Of a DNA stretch of 64,000 nt, positions 10,996-18,911 are shown piece after piece. The stretch lies in NCBI GenBank assembly GCA_030432595.1, contig JAUIGU010000006.1, forward strand, positions 62,001-126,000. Reading direction: 5' to 3'. This stretch comes from Phycisphaerae bacterium. GTDB taxonomy: Bacteria > Planctomycetota > Phycisphaerae > Phycisphaerales > Phycisphaeraceae. Position numbers and translations under genes: made by a program. The notes beneath the pieces are model-generated. The model was not told the DNA's origin. It saw nothing but the letters and a program-made list of their open reading frames with translations, and made no database searches. How positions within the stretch are numbered: the first letter of the stretch is position 1; each line of letters begins with the position of its first letter.

Positions 10996-11110
10996 CCGAG
11001 CGAATCAAACCACGCGGTAAAGTACGTGTCGTCATGTGGTTGTCCCCGCGGGTGTGCTTGAGTTGTTCTTCCCCCGTGGTCGTTTTGCCGTCATCTTTGA
11101 GGTCGCCGTC

Positions 11111-13135
11111 TTGACTCCGACACCTTCGGGCCGGTCTGGTTCTTCCCGCATCATTCCTCGTAGCGTCGGGCGTCTACGTCAGACCTGCGGGCTCGCACGC
11201 TTCGTACTTGCGCTGGCGGTCGGGCTTTGCCTCGCGTTCGGCGTCAGCTGCGCAAAGCAGGCACCCGTCCCGGTCGGGCTGAACACCGACGACGCACTGC
11301 TCGAAGAGATCCAGAAGCGGTGTTTCGACTTCTTCTGGGAGCAGGCCGACCCCGACACGGGCCTGATCGTGGACCGCGCCCACGCGGACGGCGGGAACCG
11401 CCCGCGCATGGGCAGCATCGCCGCGACGGGGTTCGGGCTGACCGCGGTGGCCATCGCCGACGAGCGCGGCTGGGTCGAGCACGGCTTGGCCTACGAGCGC
11501 GTGCTCACGACGCTGCGCTACCTGTGGGACGACCTGCCGAACAAGCACGGCTGGTACTACCACTTCATCGACATCCGTGACGGCGACCGACTCTGGAAGT
11601 CCGAAGTCTCGTCCATCGACACCGCGCTGCTCATGTGCGGCGTGCTTACCGTCCGGCAGGCGTACCCCGACACCGAGGTCGCCGAGCTGGCGACGAAGAT
11701 CTACGAACGCATCGACTTTCCGTGGATGACCAACGGCGAGGCGACGCTGAGCATGGGCTGGAAGCCCGAACCCAACAAGGTCAACAAAAACGGCTTCCTC
11801 CCGCAGCACTGGAACGAGTATTCCGAGCACCTCGTGCTCTCGCTGCTGGCGATGGGCTCCACGACGCACCCGCTGCCGCCCGAGCACTGGCACGGCTGGA
11901 CGCGCAGCGAGGTCTACGACTACAAGGGCAAGCGCTTCTTCGGCTCGACCGCCCTGTTCACACACCAGTACAGCCACGCGTACGTTGACCTGCGGGGAAA
12001 GCGTGACGAATACGCGGACTACTGGCACAACTCCGTGCTCGCCACGATCGCCCAGCAGGAGATGTGCGCGCAGCAGCTCAGCCGGCACTTCCCGCACTAC
12101 AACGCCAAGGTCTGGGGCATCTCCGCGTCGGACTTCGTGGACGGCTACACCGGCTGGGGCGGGCCGCCCGCGACGACCAACATCGACGGCACCGTCGTGC
12201 CCTACGCCGTCGCCGGCGCGCTGCCGTTCACGCCCGAGCTGGCGATGACGACGCTGCGCCACCTCGCGACCGAGCACGCCGACGAGTTCTGGACGCGCTA
12301 CGGCCCGTCGTCGGCGTTCAACCCCGCGATCGGCTGGAAGGGAGACGAGGTGCTCGGCATCGACGCGGGCATCACCTTCGTCATGATCGAGAACCACCGC
12401 ACCGGCCGGCCGTGGGAGCTGTTCATGGCCAACCCCGAGATCCGGAACGCCATGAACCACGCGGGCTTCCGCCCGCTCACCGCGGAAGAAAACGACCCGA
12501 CCCGCGCTTCCTCGCTGTTCAAGCTCGGGCACAAGCTGCCCATCCCTGCCGAGGCGCTGACCGACGCGCGGTTCGGGACCCACGACGCGGACGTCCTCCC
12601 CCTCGACGCCGGCTGGGACAGCGCCGACTGGCAAGAGCTCCGCATCGACAACGCGCTGGAGTGGGGCCAGCCCACCAACCGCCACCAACTCACCGGTCGG
12701 TTCGCGTTCATGTGGGACGACGACGCCCTGCACCTGCGCGTCCACGTCAACGACGACGAGATCGTCAACGACGAAGACGCCGACGAACTCCACCAGGGCG
12801 ACTCCGTTGAAATCTTCCTCGACCCCGACCACGACGGCATGGTCTGGCGCGACACCGACGACTTCCGCATCGGCGTCGCCCCCACGGGCCAGCGCTACGA
12901 GTGGTTCGGGCAGCGCGTCGGCTTCGGCTCGGTGATCCTCGTCAACGACGACGGCTACGAGCTGCGCTGCACCTTCCCGTGGAAGTTCCTGGGCCACCGC
13001 CCCCGCGCCGGCCAGACCCTCGGCGGCACCGTCGCGCTCAAGAGCGTGGACGAAGTCGATGGCCTCATCCGCCTCAACTGGGCGTTCCAGGGCAAGAAGC
13101 CGCCGATCTTCTTGGGCAACCTGCACCTGCGCTGA
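11111..13135 (+). CDS. Putative glucoamylase-fold (PF10091/GH144-like) enzyme with C-terminal CBM9-like domain
   Basis: A 674-residue exported enzyme. The N-terminus has basic residues, then FVLALAVGLCLAFGVSC, a signal sequence with an imperfect lipobox (GVSC). Residues about 55-480 match the putative glucoamylase domain: RCFDFFWEQADPDTGLIVDR, SIAATGFGLTAVAIADERGW, HWNEYSEHLVLSLLAMGS, ALFTHQYSHAYVDLRG, SDFVDGYTGWGGPP and a C-terminal IENHRTGRPWELFMANPEIR. Relatives include GH144 endo-beta-1,2-glucanases. The last ~190 residues look like a CBM9-type beta-sandwich (MWDDDALHLRVHVND, GDSVEIFLDPDHDG, FPWKFLG). TTG 11111 is chosen because GAGG sits eight bases upstream and gives a normal signal peptide; GTG 11036 is in frame. 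Substrate is inference. Confidence 0.8.
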   Translation: MTPTPSGRSGSSRIIPRSVGRLRQTCGLARFVLALAVGLCLAFGVSCAKQAPVPVGLNTDDALLEEIQKRCFDFFWEQADPDTGLIVDRAHADGGNRPRMGSIAATGFGLTAVAIADERGWVEHGLAYERVLTTLRYLWDDLPNKHGWYYHFIDIRDGDRLWKSEVSSIDTALLMCGVLTVRQAYPDTEVAELATKIYERIDFPWMTNGEATLSMGWKPEPNKVNKNGFLPQHWNEYSEHLVLSLLAMGSTTHPLPPEHWHGWTRSEVYDYKGKRFFGSTALFTHQYSHAYVDLRGKRDEYADYWHNSVLATIAQQEMCAQQLSRHFPHYNAKVWGISASDFVDGYTGWGGPPATTNIDGTVVPYAVAGALPFTPELAMTTLRHLATEHADEFWTRYGPSSAFNPAIGWKGDEVLGIDAGITFVMIENHRTGRPWELFMANPEIRNAMNHAGFRPLTAEENDPTRASSLFKLGHKLPIPAEALTDARFGTHDADVLPLDAGWDSADWQELRIDNALEWGQPTNRHQLTGRFAFMWDDDALHLRVHVNDDEIVNDEDADELHQGDSVEIFLDPDHDGMVWRDTDDFRIGVAPTGQRYEWFGQRVGFGSVILVNDDGYELRCTFPWKFLGHRPRAGQTLGGTVALKSVDEVDGLIRLNWAFQGKKPPIFLGNLHLR

Positions 13136-13186
13136 CCCGCATCCGCCGAACAAGCGGGCCGCGTGTTGCGTTTTCTGGAGAGAACA

Positions 13187-14803
13187 ATGTCCGTTTCGCT
13201 TCGATGCTCACGCGCCGCTTGCGGTTGGTTGTGTGCGGTGTTCCTGCTCTTGGCTTGCGGTTCAGCCCGGCCGGCCGAGCTCCACGTCCCGCAAGGCGTG
13301 ACGACGAACGCGCTGCCCCATCACATCGAGCTCACGTGGCAACGCCCGACCGACACCGAAGTCGAGTCTTACGTCGTCGAGCGCGCTTACGCCGAGGCCG
13401 GCCCCTTCGAAGCCGTCGGCCAGGTCGAGCGCGGCCTCACCGCGTTCACCGACTACCGCGGCGACGACGACCGCGCTGTGTTCTACCGCGTCAGACAACT
13501 CGGCGAACACAGCACCATGTCGCCGCCCTCCGCCGTCGTCTCGAGCAAGCCCGCGCCGATGGACGACGACGCCCTGCTCGACGCCATCCAACGCGCCTGC
13601 TTCCGCTACTTCTGGGACTTCGGCCACCCCGTCAGCGGCCTCGCCCGCGCGGGCACCAAGGAAGACCGCGACATCTGCGTCTCCGGCGGCACCGGCTTCG
13701 GCATGATTACCATCGTCGTCGGCACCGAGCGCGGCTTCGTCTCCCGCGAAGACGCCGCCCAGCGCCTGCTCAAGATGGTCACCTTCCTCGGCGAGGACGC
13801 CGAACGCTTCCACGGCGCGTGGTCCCACCGCCTCAACGGCCGCACCGGCAGCACCATCGAGTTCTTCAACCCCAACGACAACGGCGGCGACCTCCCCGAG
13901 ACCGCCTTCCTCATCCAGGGCATGCTCACCGCCCGCGCCTACTTCGACCAGGACAACGCCGTCGAAAACGAGCTGCGCGAACGCATCACCCGGCTCTGGC
14001 ACGAGGTCGAGTGGGGCTGGTACCTCCGCTACCCCGAGGGCAAGGTGCTGTACTGGCACTGGTCTCCCGACCAGGCGTGGGTCAAGAACCACCCGCTGCA
14101 CGGCTACAACGAGTGCATGATCACCTACCTCCTGGGCATCGCCTCGCCCACCCACTCCATCCCCGACGAGAGCTACCGCGAAGGCTGGATGGGCAAGCCG
14201 CAATACTTCAACGAACAGACCCACTACGGCCTCACCCAAAAGATCGGCCGCTCCATGGCCGGCCCGCTGTTCCTCACCCAATACTCCTTCCTCGGCCTCG
14301 ACCCCCGCGCCATCACCGACGACACCGGCAACTACCACGAACACAACCGCGTCTTCTCGCTGATGCACCACCGCTACGCGATCGACAACCCCAAACACCA
14401 CGCCGGCTACAACGAAAAATGCTGGGGCCTCACCTCGAGCCAGAACCCCAACAAGGGCTACCTCGGCCACGCGCCGCTCACCGACAAAGACGACGGCACG
14501 ATCGCCCCCACCGCCGCGCTCAGCGCCTTCGCCTACACACCCGAAGAATCCCTCGCCGCCGCCAAACACTTCTACTTCGACCGCGGACGCGAACTCTGGG
14601 GCCCGTTCGGCTTCTACGACGCCTTTAACCCCGGGCAGAACTGGGTCTCGCCGCACGTCCTCGCCATCGACGTCGGCCCCATCGCCCCCATGATCGAAAA
14701 CCACCGCACCGCCCTGTGCTGGCGCCTCTTCATGTCCAACCCCGAAATCGTGCCCATGCTCGAACGCCTCGGCATCTACACCGAACCCACCGACCAACCC
14801 TGA
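13187..14803 (+). CDS. Putative glucoamylase-fold (PF10091/GH144-like) lipoprotein with FN3-like domain
   Basis: A 538-residue lipoprotein. The signal peptide ends in the lipobox LLAC (WLCAVFLLLAC). Residues about 35-110 form a fibronectin type III-like module (HIELTWQRPTDTEVESYVVE through VFYRVRQLG). The remainder is the PF10091 domain (RACFRYFWDFGHPVSGLARA, SGGTGFGMITIVVGTERGF, GYNECMITYLLGIASPTHSI, FLTQYSFLGLDPRAITD, GYNEKCWGLTSSQNPNKGYL, IENHRTALCWRLFMSNPEI). ATG 13187 has GGAGA five bases upstream. It follows the previous glucoamylase-fold gene by 51 bp, so the two are likely cotranscribed and act on the same glucan outside or at the outer membrane. A beta-1,2-glucan substrate is plausible but unproven. 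Confidence 0.85.
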   Translation: MSVSLRCSRAACGWLCAVFLLLACGSARPAELHVPQGVTTNALPHHIELTWQRPTDTEVESYVVERAYAEAGPFEAVGQVERGLTAFTDYRGDDDRAVFYRVRQLGEHSTMSPPSAVVSSKPAPMDDDALLDAIQRACFRYFWDFGHPVSGLARAGTKEDRDICVSGGTGFGMITIVVGTERGFVSREDAAQRLLKMVTFLGEDAERFHGAWSHRLNGRTGSTIEFFNPNDNGGDLPETAFLIQGMLTARAYFDQDNAVENELRERITRLWHEVEWGWYLRYPEGKVLYWHWSPDQAWVKNHPLHGYNECMITYLLGIASPTHSIPDESYREGWMGKPQYFNEQTHYGLTQKIGRSMAGPLFLTQYSFLGLDPRAITDDTGNYHEHNRVFSLMHHRYAIDNPKHHAGYNEKCWGLTSSQNPNKGYLGHAPLTDKDDGTIAPTAALSAFAYTPEESLAAAKHFYFDRGRELWGPFGFYDAFNPGQNWVSPHVLAIDVGPIAPMIENHRTALCWRLFMSNPEIVPMLERLGIYTEPTDQP

Positions 14804-15274
14804 CCACGATCAACGAATGACTCCCTCACGCGACGATGTGTCCGCAAACGAATTCATGTTGACTTTGTATTTCGCACCTATGCGGGCATCGCCTGCGCGG
14901 CGAGCGGCAGGGGTTACACCCCTGCACCCCAACCTCTTCCGCCACCGCAATCCGCAGAATCGCAGAATCGCCGCACACCGAAACACCTTGCCATATCCCG
15001 GAACCCCACCGGACGCCGAATTGATAAGGACTCGCACGCGCGACCTCTCAGTCTCGGGGGGTGTCGGGGGCCACGCCCCTGACCGCCCGCCGCGCAGGCG
15101 CACACATCCCCACGTTTCACTCCGCACGTTGAACTTAGCCTTCACGCTGGCAAACGCCTCCCCCCATCAGACGAAGCGTTCTCCACCCGCTCGCCACCGC
15201 GCCGTCGACGCAAACCACAAGGAGTTGAGGTTTTGCCGGCAGCATGCCAATCAAAGGGGATATAGCTTCTACGT
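14804..15274. repeat. 471-bp intergenic stretch with two copies of a GC-rich palindromic repeat
   Basis: No gene is seen here. Two copies of the same repeat family lie at 14891-14930 (GCCTGCGCGGCGAGCGGCAG followed by a CAGGGG/CCCCTG palindrome) and, inverted, at 15055-15100. A third copy is at 24876-24917. The stretch marks the border between the polysaccharide genes and the accessory block. Confidence 0.6.
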
Positions 15275-16162
15275 ATGATGCCCGGGACACTCACCGTTCA
15301 AATCGGTCGCTGCTACGACCAATCTCAGGAGCCCCTCGTCGCTCCCAATGGCGAGGGAGGCCGGACTTATGTCAGCCCGGATGGTCGGAGCCGTTTGATC
15401 TTTCACGACCCGTGGGAGTTTGCCATGGGCGCTTCGGTCTACAAACTTAGGATCGAGATCGACGGCAAGCCCATCCCCATGCCTCTGGACCCCTTTGGCA
15501 ATGAGATGTTGTATCACGACAAGAACCCTGCCCACAACCCTTGGTCTTACGACGGCCGATACGCATTCTTCCACGAATTCGGGCAGAGCATGCGTATGCC
15601 CGATGACTCGTACCGTTTGATCGGACAGCGGACGTGGTGCATCGACACGCACACGCACCCGAATCCAAAGATGAGCAAGCCACGCTATTGGTTCAACCCT
15701 CAACACAGCGGTCGATGGTCACCCAACGATTACCGTGTCGTCAGCTCCGACGACAAACAGATCACCATCGGCCACCCGCTCACTGAGTACCGTGCGACGT
15801 GGCGAAGATTCTTCGTTCACCACGACACCCGCGATTGGTGGGACATGCAAAACTACGGATGGCTCGATAGCGGGCGGGTCGTTTGGTCAGCCTATCGCAT
15901 CGGCAAAGAAACGACGGCCGTTCGGTTTGACGACGCCTCGACCGGCCAGTGCATCCTCAATTACCATTTAGAACCAGACCATGTCATTGGCCGCGAAGCT
16001 GCGCTTAAGGATCAAGCAAACCAGCCCAGCACCGATTTATGCACCAAGCAGGGGCTCGACCCAACGCCGACCAAAGCTCCGGGATATGACCACGTCCAAA
16101 GAATCCACTGCATGCTCGGCACGCGCAATCTCTGGCTCGAAATTGTTGAAGCTGACGCCTAA
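15275..16162 (+). CDS. Hypothetical protein
   Basis: A 295-residue soluble protein that I do not recognise. No signal peptide or membrane segment is visible. It is rich in Trp, Tyr, His and Arg, with patterns such as SRLIFHDPWEFAMGASVYKL, DPFGNEMLYHDKNPAH, YRATWRRFFVHHDTRDWWDM and IHCMLGTRNLWLEIVEADA, which suggest an all-beta, possibly carbohydrate-related or structural fold. Base composition is lower in GC than the neighbours and codon choice is less biased, consistent with an accessory or transferred gene. ATG 15275 is followed by a second ATG. Its stop overlaps the convergent GNAT-like gene by four bases. Confidence 0.65.
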   Translation: MMPGTLTVQIGRCYDQSQEPLVAPNGEGGRTYVSPDGRSRLIFHDPWEFAMGASVYKLRIEIDGKPIPMPLDPFGNEMLYHDKNPAHNPWSYDGRYAFFHEFGQSMRMPDDSYRLIGQRTWCIDTHTHPNPKMSKPRYWFNPQHSGRWSPNDYRVVSSDDKQITIGHPLTEYRATWRRFFVHHDTRDWWDMQNYGWLDSGRVVWSAYRIGKETTAVRFDDASTGQCILNYHLEPDHVIGREAALKDQANQPSTDLCTKQGLDPTPTKAPGYDHVQRIHCMLGTRNLWLEIVEADA

Positions 16163-17520
16163 GCCGCCAGCCGCTTCACCTCCACCATCCCGACGTCCTG
16201 CCCCGCCGGCGAAGCGGCCGCATCGCCCGCATCCGCCCGCAGCCGGCCCACCGCGTACCGCGCCTCCCCCTTCGCCTCGATCAACTTCGCCAACGCGCTT
16301 CCGGGGGCCGCGTGCTCCTGCCAGCGGTCGCGCAGCTCCCGGGCGTAGGCCAGCAGCCGCGGGTCGTTCTTGCGTTGCGCCGCCTTGAGCGCCTTGCGCG
16401 CCGCCGCCCGCTCGGCCTTCAACCGCTCCGACTCCTCTGCCGCCCGTGCCGCGGCCGCGCGCCGCCGGGCCTCTTCCGCCGCCTTCACCTCCGGGGCATC
16501 CGCATCAAACCCCGGCGCGACGCCGAACCCGAACCCGCCCGTCCCCACGACCCGCGTCGCCGCCCCACCCACGCCGCCGAACCCCACCGCCGACCCTTGC
16601 GGCCCGCGCCCGCCCTTGGCGTTCTTGCCGCTCTTGCCGTTCTTGCCGCCCCGGGCGTCCTGGCGCTCCTGCTTCCGCACGGCCCGCTCGCGCTCCCGCG
16701 CCGCCTCCACCCGGCCCTCCAACAACCGCCGCTCCGCGTCCCGCTCCGCCTGACCCGGCAGCACCACCGGCGCCGCCTCCCACCACTGCACCTCCGGCGG
16801 CAGCGGCAGCACCACCCGCCCCTCCATCATCGCGCCCCCGGACGTCTCGTACGGGTACCACCAGGGCGTCTCCACGTCGCCCGCCCGCACCCGCTTCTGC
16901 CAATAAATGTGCACGCCCCCGGCCGTGTGGCCCTCGCGCTTCTTCAGCTTCTCCAACGTCGAGCGGCCCGCCGCCCGGAACGCCAACGGCACAAACCCGC
17001 ACGCCGACCAGAACCGGTTCGCTTCCAAACTCTGCTTGCACCAGCACCCGTACAGCTTCGTCCCGTACGCCGACGTGTCGAACCGCGCCTGCAGCAGCGT
17101 CGCCGCCACCAGCGACCGCCGGAACTCCTTGCGGACACACATCTGATAGATGATCCCCACGTGGTCCTGCTTCATGTACCGGTCCACGCCCAGGCAGTAG
17201 CCCGCGAAGCGGGATGAGTGCCCCGTGTCCAGTGGCCGGTGGCCAGTGCGCACGTCCGAAGGGCCATCCGTTCCGGTGTCTGCGTTCTGGCCACTGGCCA
17301 CCGGGCACTGGCCACTCGTCGCCTCCGCGACGAACACATTCCCCTCATCGATGCGTTTGCGGATCGCCTGCTCCCACATAAACCCGACCTTGTCCGACTC
17401 GCTCTTCTGTAGCGCATCGATCCAATCGAAGTCGTCCTGCGTCGCCCGACGCACGGCAATAGCCCGCCGCGGCTCCACCTTCCGCAAACCGGCCGCTTCA
17501 TATCGAACAAGATCAGACAT
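16159..17520 (-). CDS. GNAT-like acyltransferase domain protein with charged coiled-coil C-terminus
   Basis: A 453-residue protein. Residues about 20-195 look like a GNAT acetyltransferase fold (IAVRRATQDDFDWIDALQKS, IDEGNVFVAE, GYCLGVDRYMKQDHVGIIYQ, MCVRKEFRRSLVAATLLQAR, ANRFWSACGFVPLAFRAAGR). A WWYPYETSGG stretch is followed by a long Ala/Arg/Glu/Lys-rich helical tail with a Gly-rich interruption (GGKNGKSGKN). About 35 residues (SGQCPVASGQ to LDTGHSS) between two GNAT strands are encoded by a palindromic repeat. ATG 17520 has GAGGA seven bases upstream. It lies 140 bp after the hypothetical gene at 17660 and may be cotranscribed. Substrate unknown. Confidence 0.7.
   Translation of the reverse strand: MSDLVRYEAAGLRKVEPRRAIAVRRATQDDFDWIDALQKSESDKVGFMWEQAIRKRIDEGNVFVAEATSGQCPVASGQNADTGTDGPSDVRTGHRPLDTGHSSRFAGYCLGVDRYMKQDHVGIIYQMCVRKEFRRSLVAATLLQARFDTSAYGTKLYGCWCKQSLEANRFWSACGFVPLAFRAAGRSTLEKLKKREGHTAGGVHIYWQKRVRAGDVETPWWYPYETSGGAMMEGRVVLPLPPEVQWWEAAPVVLPGQAERDAERRLLEGRVEAARERERAVRKQERQDARGGKNGKSGKNAKGGRGPQGSAVGFGGVGGAATRVVGTGGFGFGVAPGFDADAPEVKAAEEARRRAAAARAAEESERLKAERAAARKALKAAQRKNDPRLLAYARELRDRWQEHAAPGSALAKLIEAKGEARYAVGRLRADAGDAAASPAGQDVGMVEVKRLAA
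17229..17311. repeat. Palindromic element inside the GNAT-like reading frame
   Basis: Left arm CCAGTGGCCGGTGGCCAGTG (17229-17248) and right arm CACTGGCCACCGGGCACTGG (17292-17311) are inverted copies identical at 19 of 20 bases, with a 43-bp centre. The frame of the GNAT-like gene stays open through the whole element. Confidence 0.85.
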
Positions 17521-17659
17521 GGTGCATTCCTCGAACGTGGCAATCCCCGGGTTCAAAGCGCCCTGCGCCGCTGTCACGGCGCGGGCACGGTTTCAACTCA
17601 TCGCCATCCGTAGGCCGCGGAGCGGCCCTCCGGAAGCGGAGCGGAATCCCTTCCGGGGG

Positions 17660-18343
17660 TTAGGCCGCTTCCGACAGCCCCTGGTACCCGATCCGCGTTT
17701 GCTGTGGCGCGCACGCCGGGCCCGGCTGGTCGGTGGGGTTGACCCACAGGGCCGTGACCCACACCTTCGTGCCCGGGGCCACGCTGTCCTCGAAGACCAC
17801 CTGCGGGTTGCTGCGTGTCGTTCCGCCGCGGAACTGCCACGCGGTCAGCTCGGCCGGCGGGTCGTCACCGACGTGCGTGTACAGCCACGCCCCGCGCGCC
17901 CCGTCGGGCTTGCGCTTCTTGCCCTCGGTGTCCAGCACCTCCAGTTCAAGCAATCGGCCGAACACACCGGCGACGCGCAGCACCGGCATCTCCTCGGGCG
18001 GGCCGATCGGGGTGGGCTGGCGGTCACGCGTCGGGATGCCCAGCGTGTCGCGCTTGTCGTCCGTCATGCCCGACCAGTTCTGCAGCGTCTGCACCAGCGG
18101 GCGGATGATGTCGATCATCGCCTGCTTCTTGGCGTTCTTGTCCGCGATGGTCGGCTTGGTCTTGGTCGCCGGGTTGGTGGTGACCGCCAGCGCGGCCTTG
18201 AAGGCGTTGAACGCCGTGCCGAACGGCGCGATCGACTCGATGGTCTGACCGTAGGTCGCCGGGTTGGCCTCGAGGTGGTCGAACAGGTTCTGCGCGAACG
18301 CGAGCAGTTCGGCCTCCCGGGCCGGCAGATACGTACTTGGCAT
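17660..18343 (-). CDS. Hypothetical protein
   Basis: A 227-residue protein I do not recognise by name. The N-terminal half is helical (YLPAREAELLAFAQNLFDHL, NAKKQAMIDIIRPLVQTLQN); the C-terminal half is beta-rich with EMPVLRVAGVFGRLLELEVL and KVWVTALWVNPTDQPGPACA, resembling a fibronectin-like module. There is no signal peptide. ATG 18343 is preceded by AAAGGAG at good spacing. The C-terminus ends at a GC-rich palindromic intergenic segment before the GNAT-like gene, which may attenuate read-through. Proteins of this shape occur as orphan genes in planctomycetes and verrucomicrobia; no function is inferred. Confidence 0.7.
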   Translation of the reverse strand: MPSTYLPAREAELLAFAQNLFDHLEANPATYGQTIESIAPFGTAFNAFKAALAVTTNPATKTKPTIADKNAKKQAMIDIIRPLVQTLQNWSGMTDDKRDTLGIPTRDRQPTPIGPPEEMPVLRVAGVFGRLLELEVLDTEGKKRKPDGARGAWLYTHVGDDPPAELTAWQFRGGTTRSNPQVVFEDSVAPGTKVWVTALWVNPTDQPGPACAPQQTRIGYQGLSEAA

Positions 18344-18579
18344 GGCCAAGCTCCTTTCGATGGCGGCCAGAGTCGCCGCTGCGTGAAGCCCCCAACGAAT
18401 CACAACGGGGCCAAAGACGCCGGAACCCGCGACACCTCGAACGGGCGCGCCGTTTCGCCGGCCCCACCGACATCGCCCGCACCACCCGCCGACTTGACCC
18501 GCCCCGCACAAAACCGACCTCAGCGCCAACCACGAAGCAGCGGCATCAATTCTCTCGGACGTAACAACGTTTAATCAAT

Positions 18580-18840
18580 TTATGATTGGGGCACATACAG
18601 CCGCAGGCTTTTCCACCCGCGACCGGATTTTCGGCTGTGGCTCCCAACCGGCTCGCGTTGAGCAATTTCACCAAAGCTCGTCCTGAATTCCTGACCACAA
18701 CAGGAGGCACGATAATCCTGAACCCGCAAAGTTTCGCCACAATGGGGACACGGCACCCCCGCCCCGGCTCGATAGGGATGCTTGAGCATTGTCTGTCCGG
18801 ACATGTTGTCGTAGCAATACCAAGCCCAATCCGGAAACAT
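18580..18840 (-). CDS. Small zinc-ribbon-like protein (candidate)
   Basis: An 86-residue ORF with a convincing metal-site pattern, CPHCGETLRVQDYRASCCGQ, i.e. two CxxC-like pairs 14 residues apart, followed by a basic C-terminus (SHSRKSGRGWKSLRLY). This pattern is unlikely by chance, but no ribosome binding site is evident and the gene is divergent from the ApeA-like gene with only a 71-bp gap. It may be a small regulator or a partner of the neighbouring defence gene. The call rests on the cysteine pattern alone. Confidence 0.5.
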   Translation of the reverse strand: MFPDWAWYCYDNMSGQTMLKHPYRAGAGVPCPHCGETLRVQDYRASCCGQEFRTSFGEIAQREPVGSHSRKSGRGWKSLRLYVPQS

Positions 18841-18911
18841 TGTCGGAATCCTTTACCTGAAATCGGACGAACGTACTTACAAAGAATCAATTCTAGGTAT
18901 CAGGTCAACCT

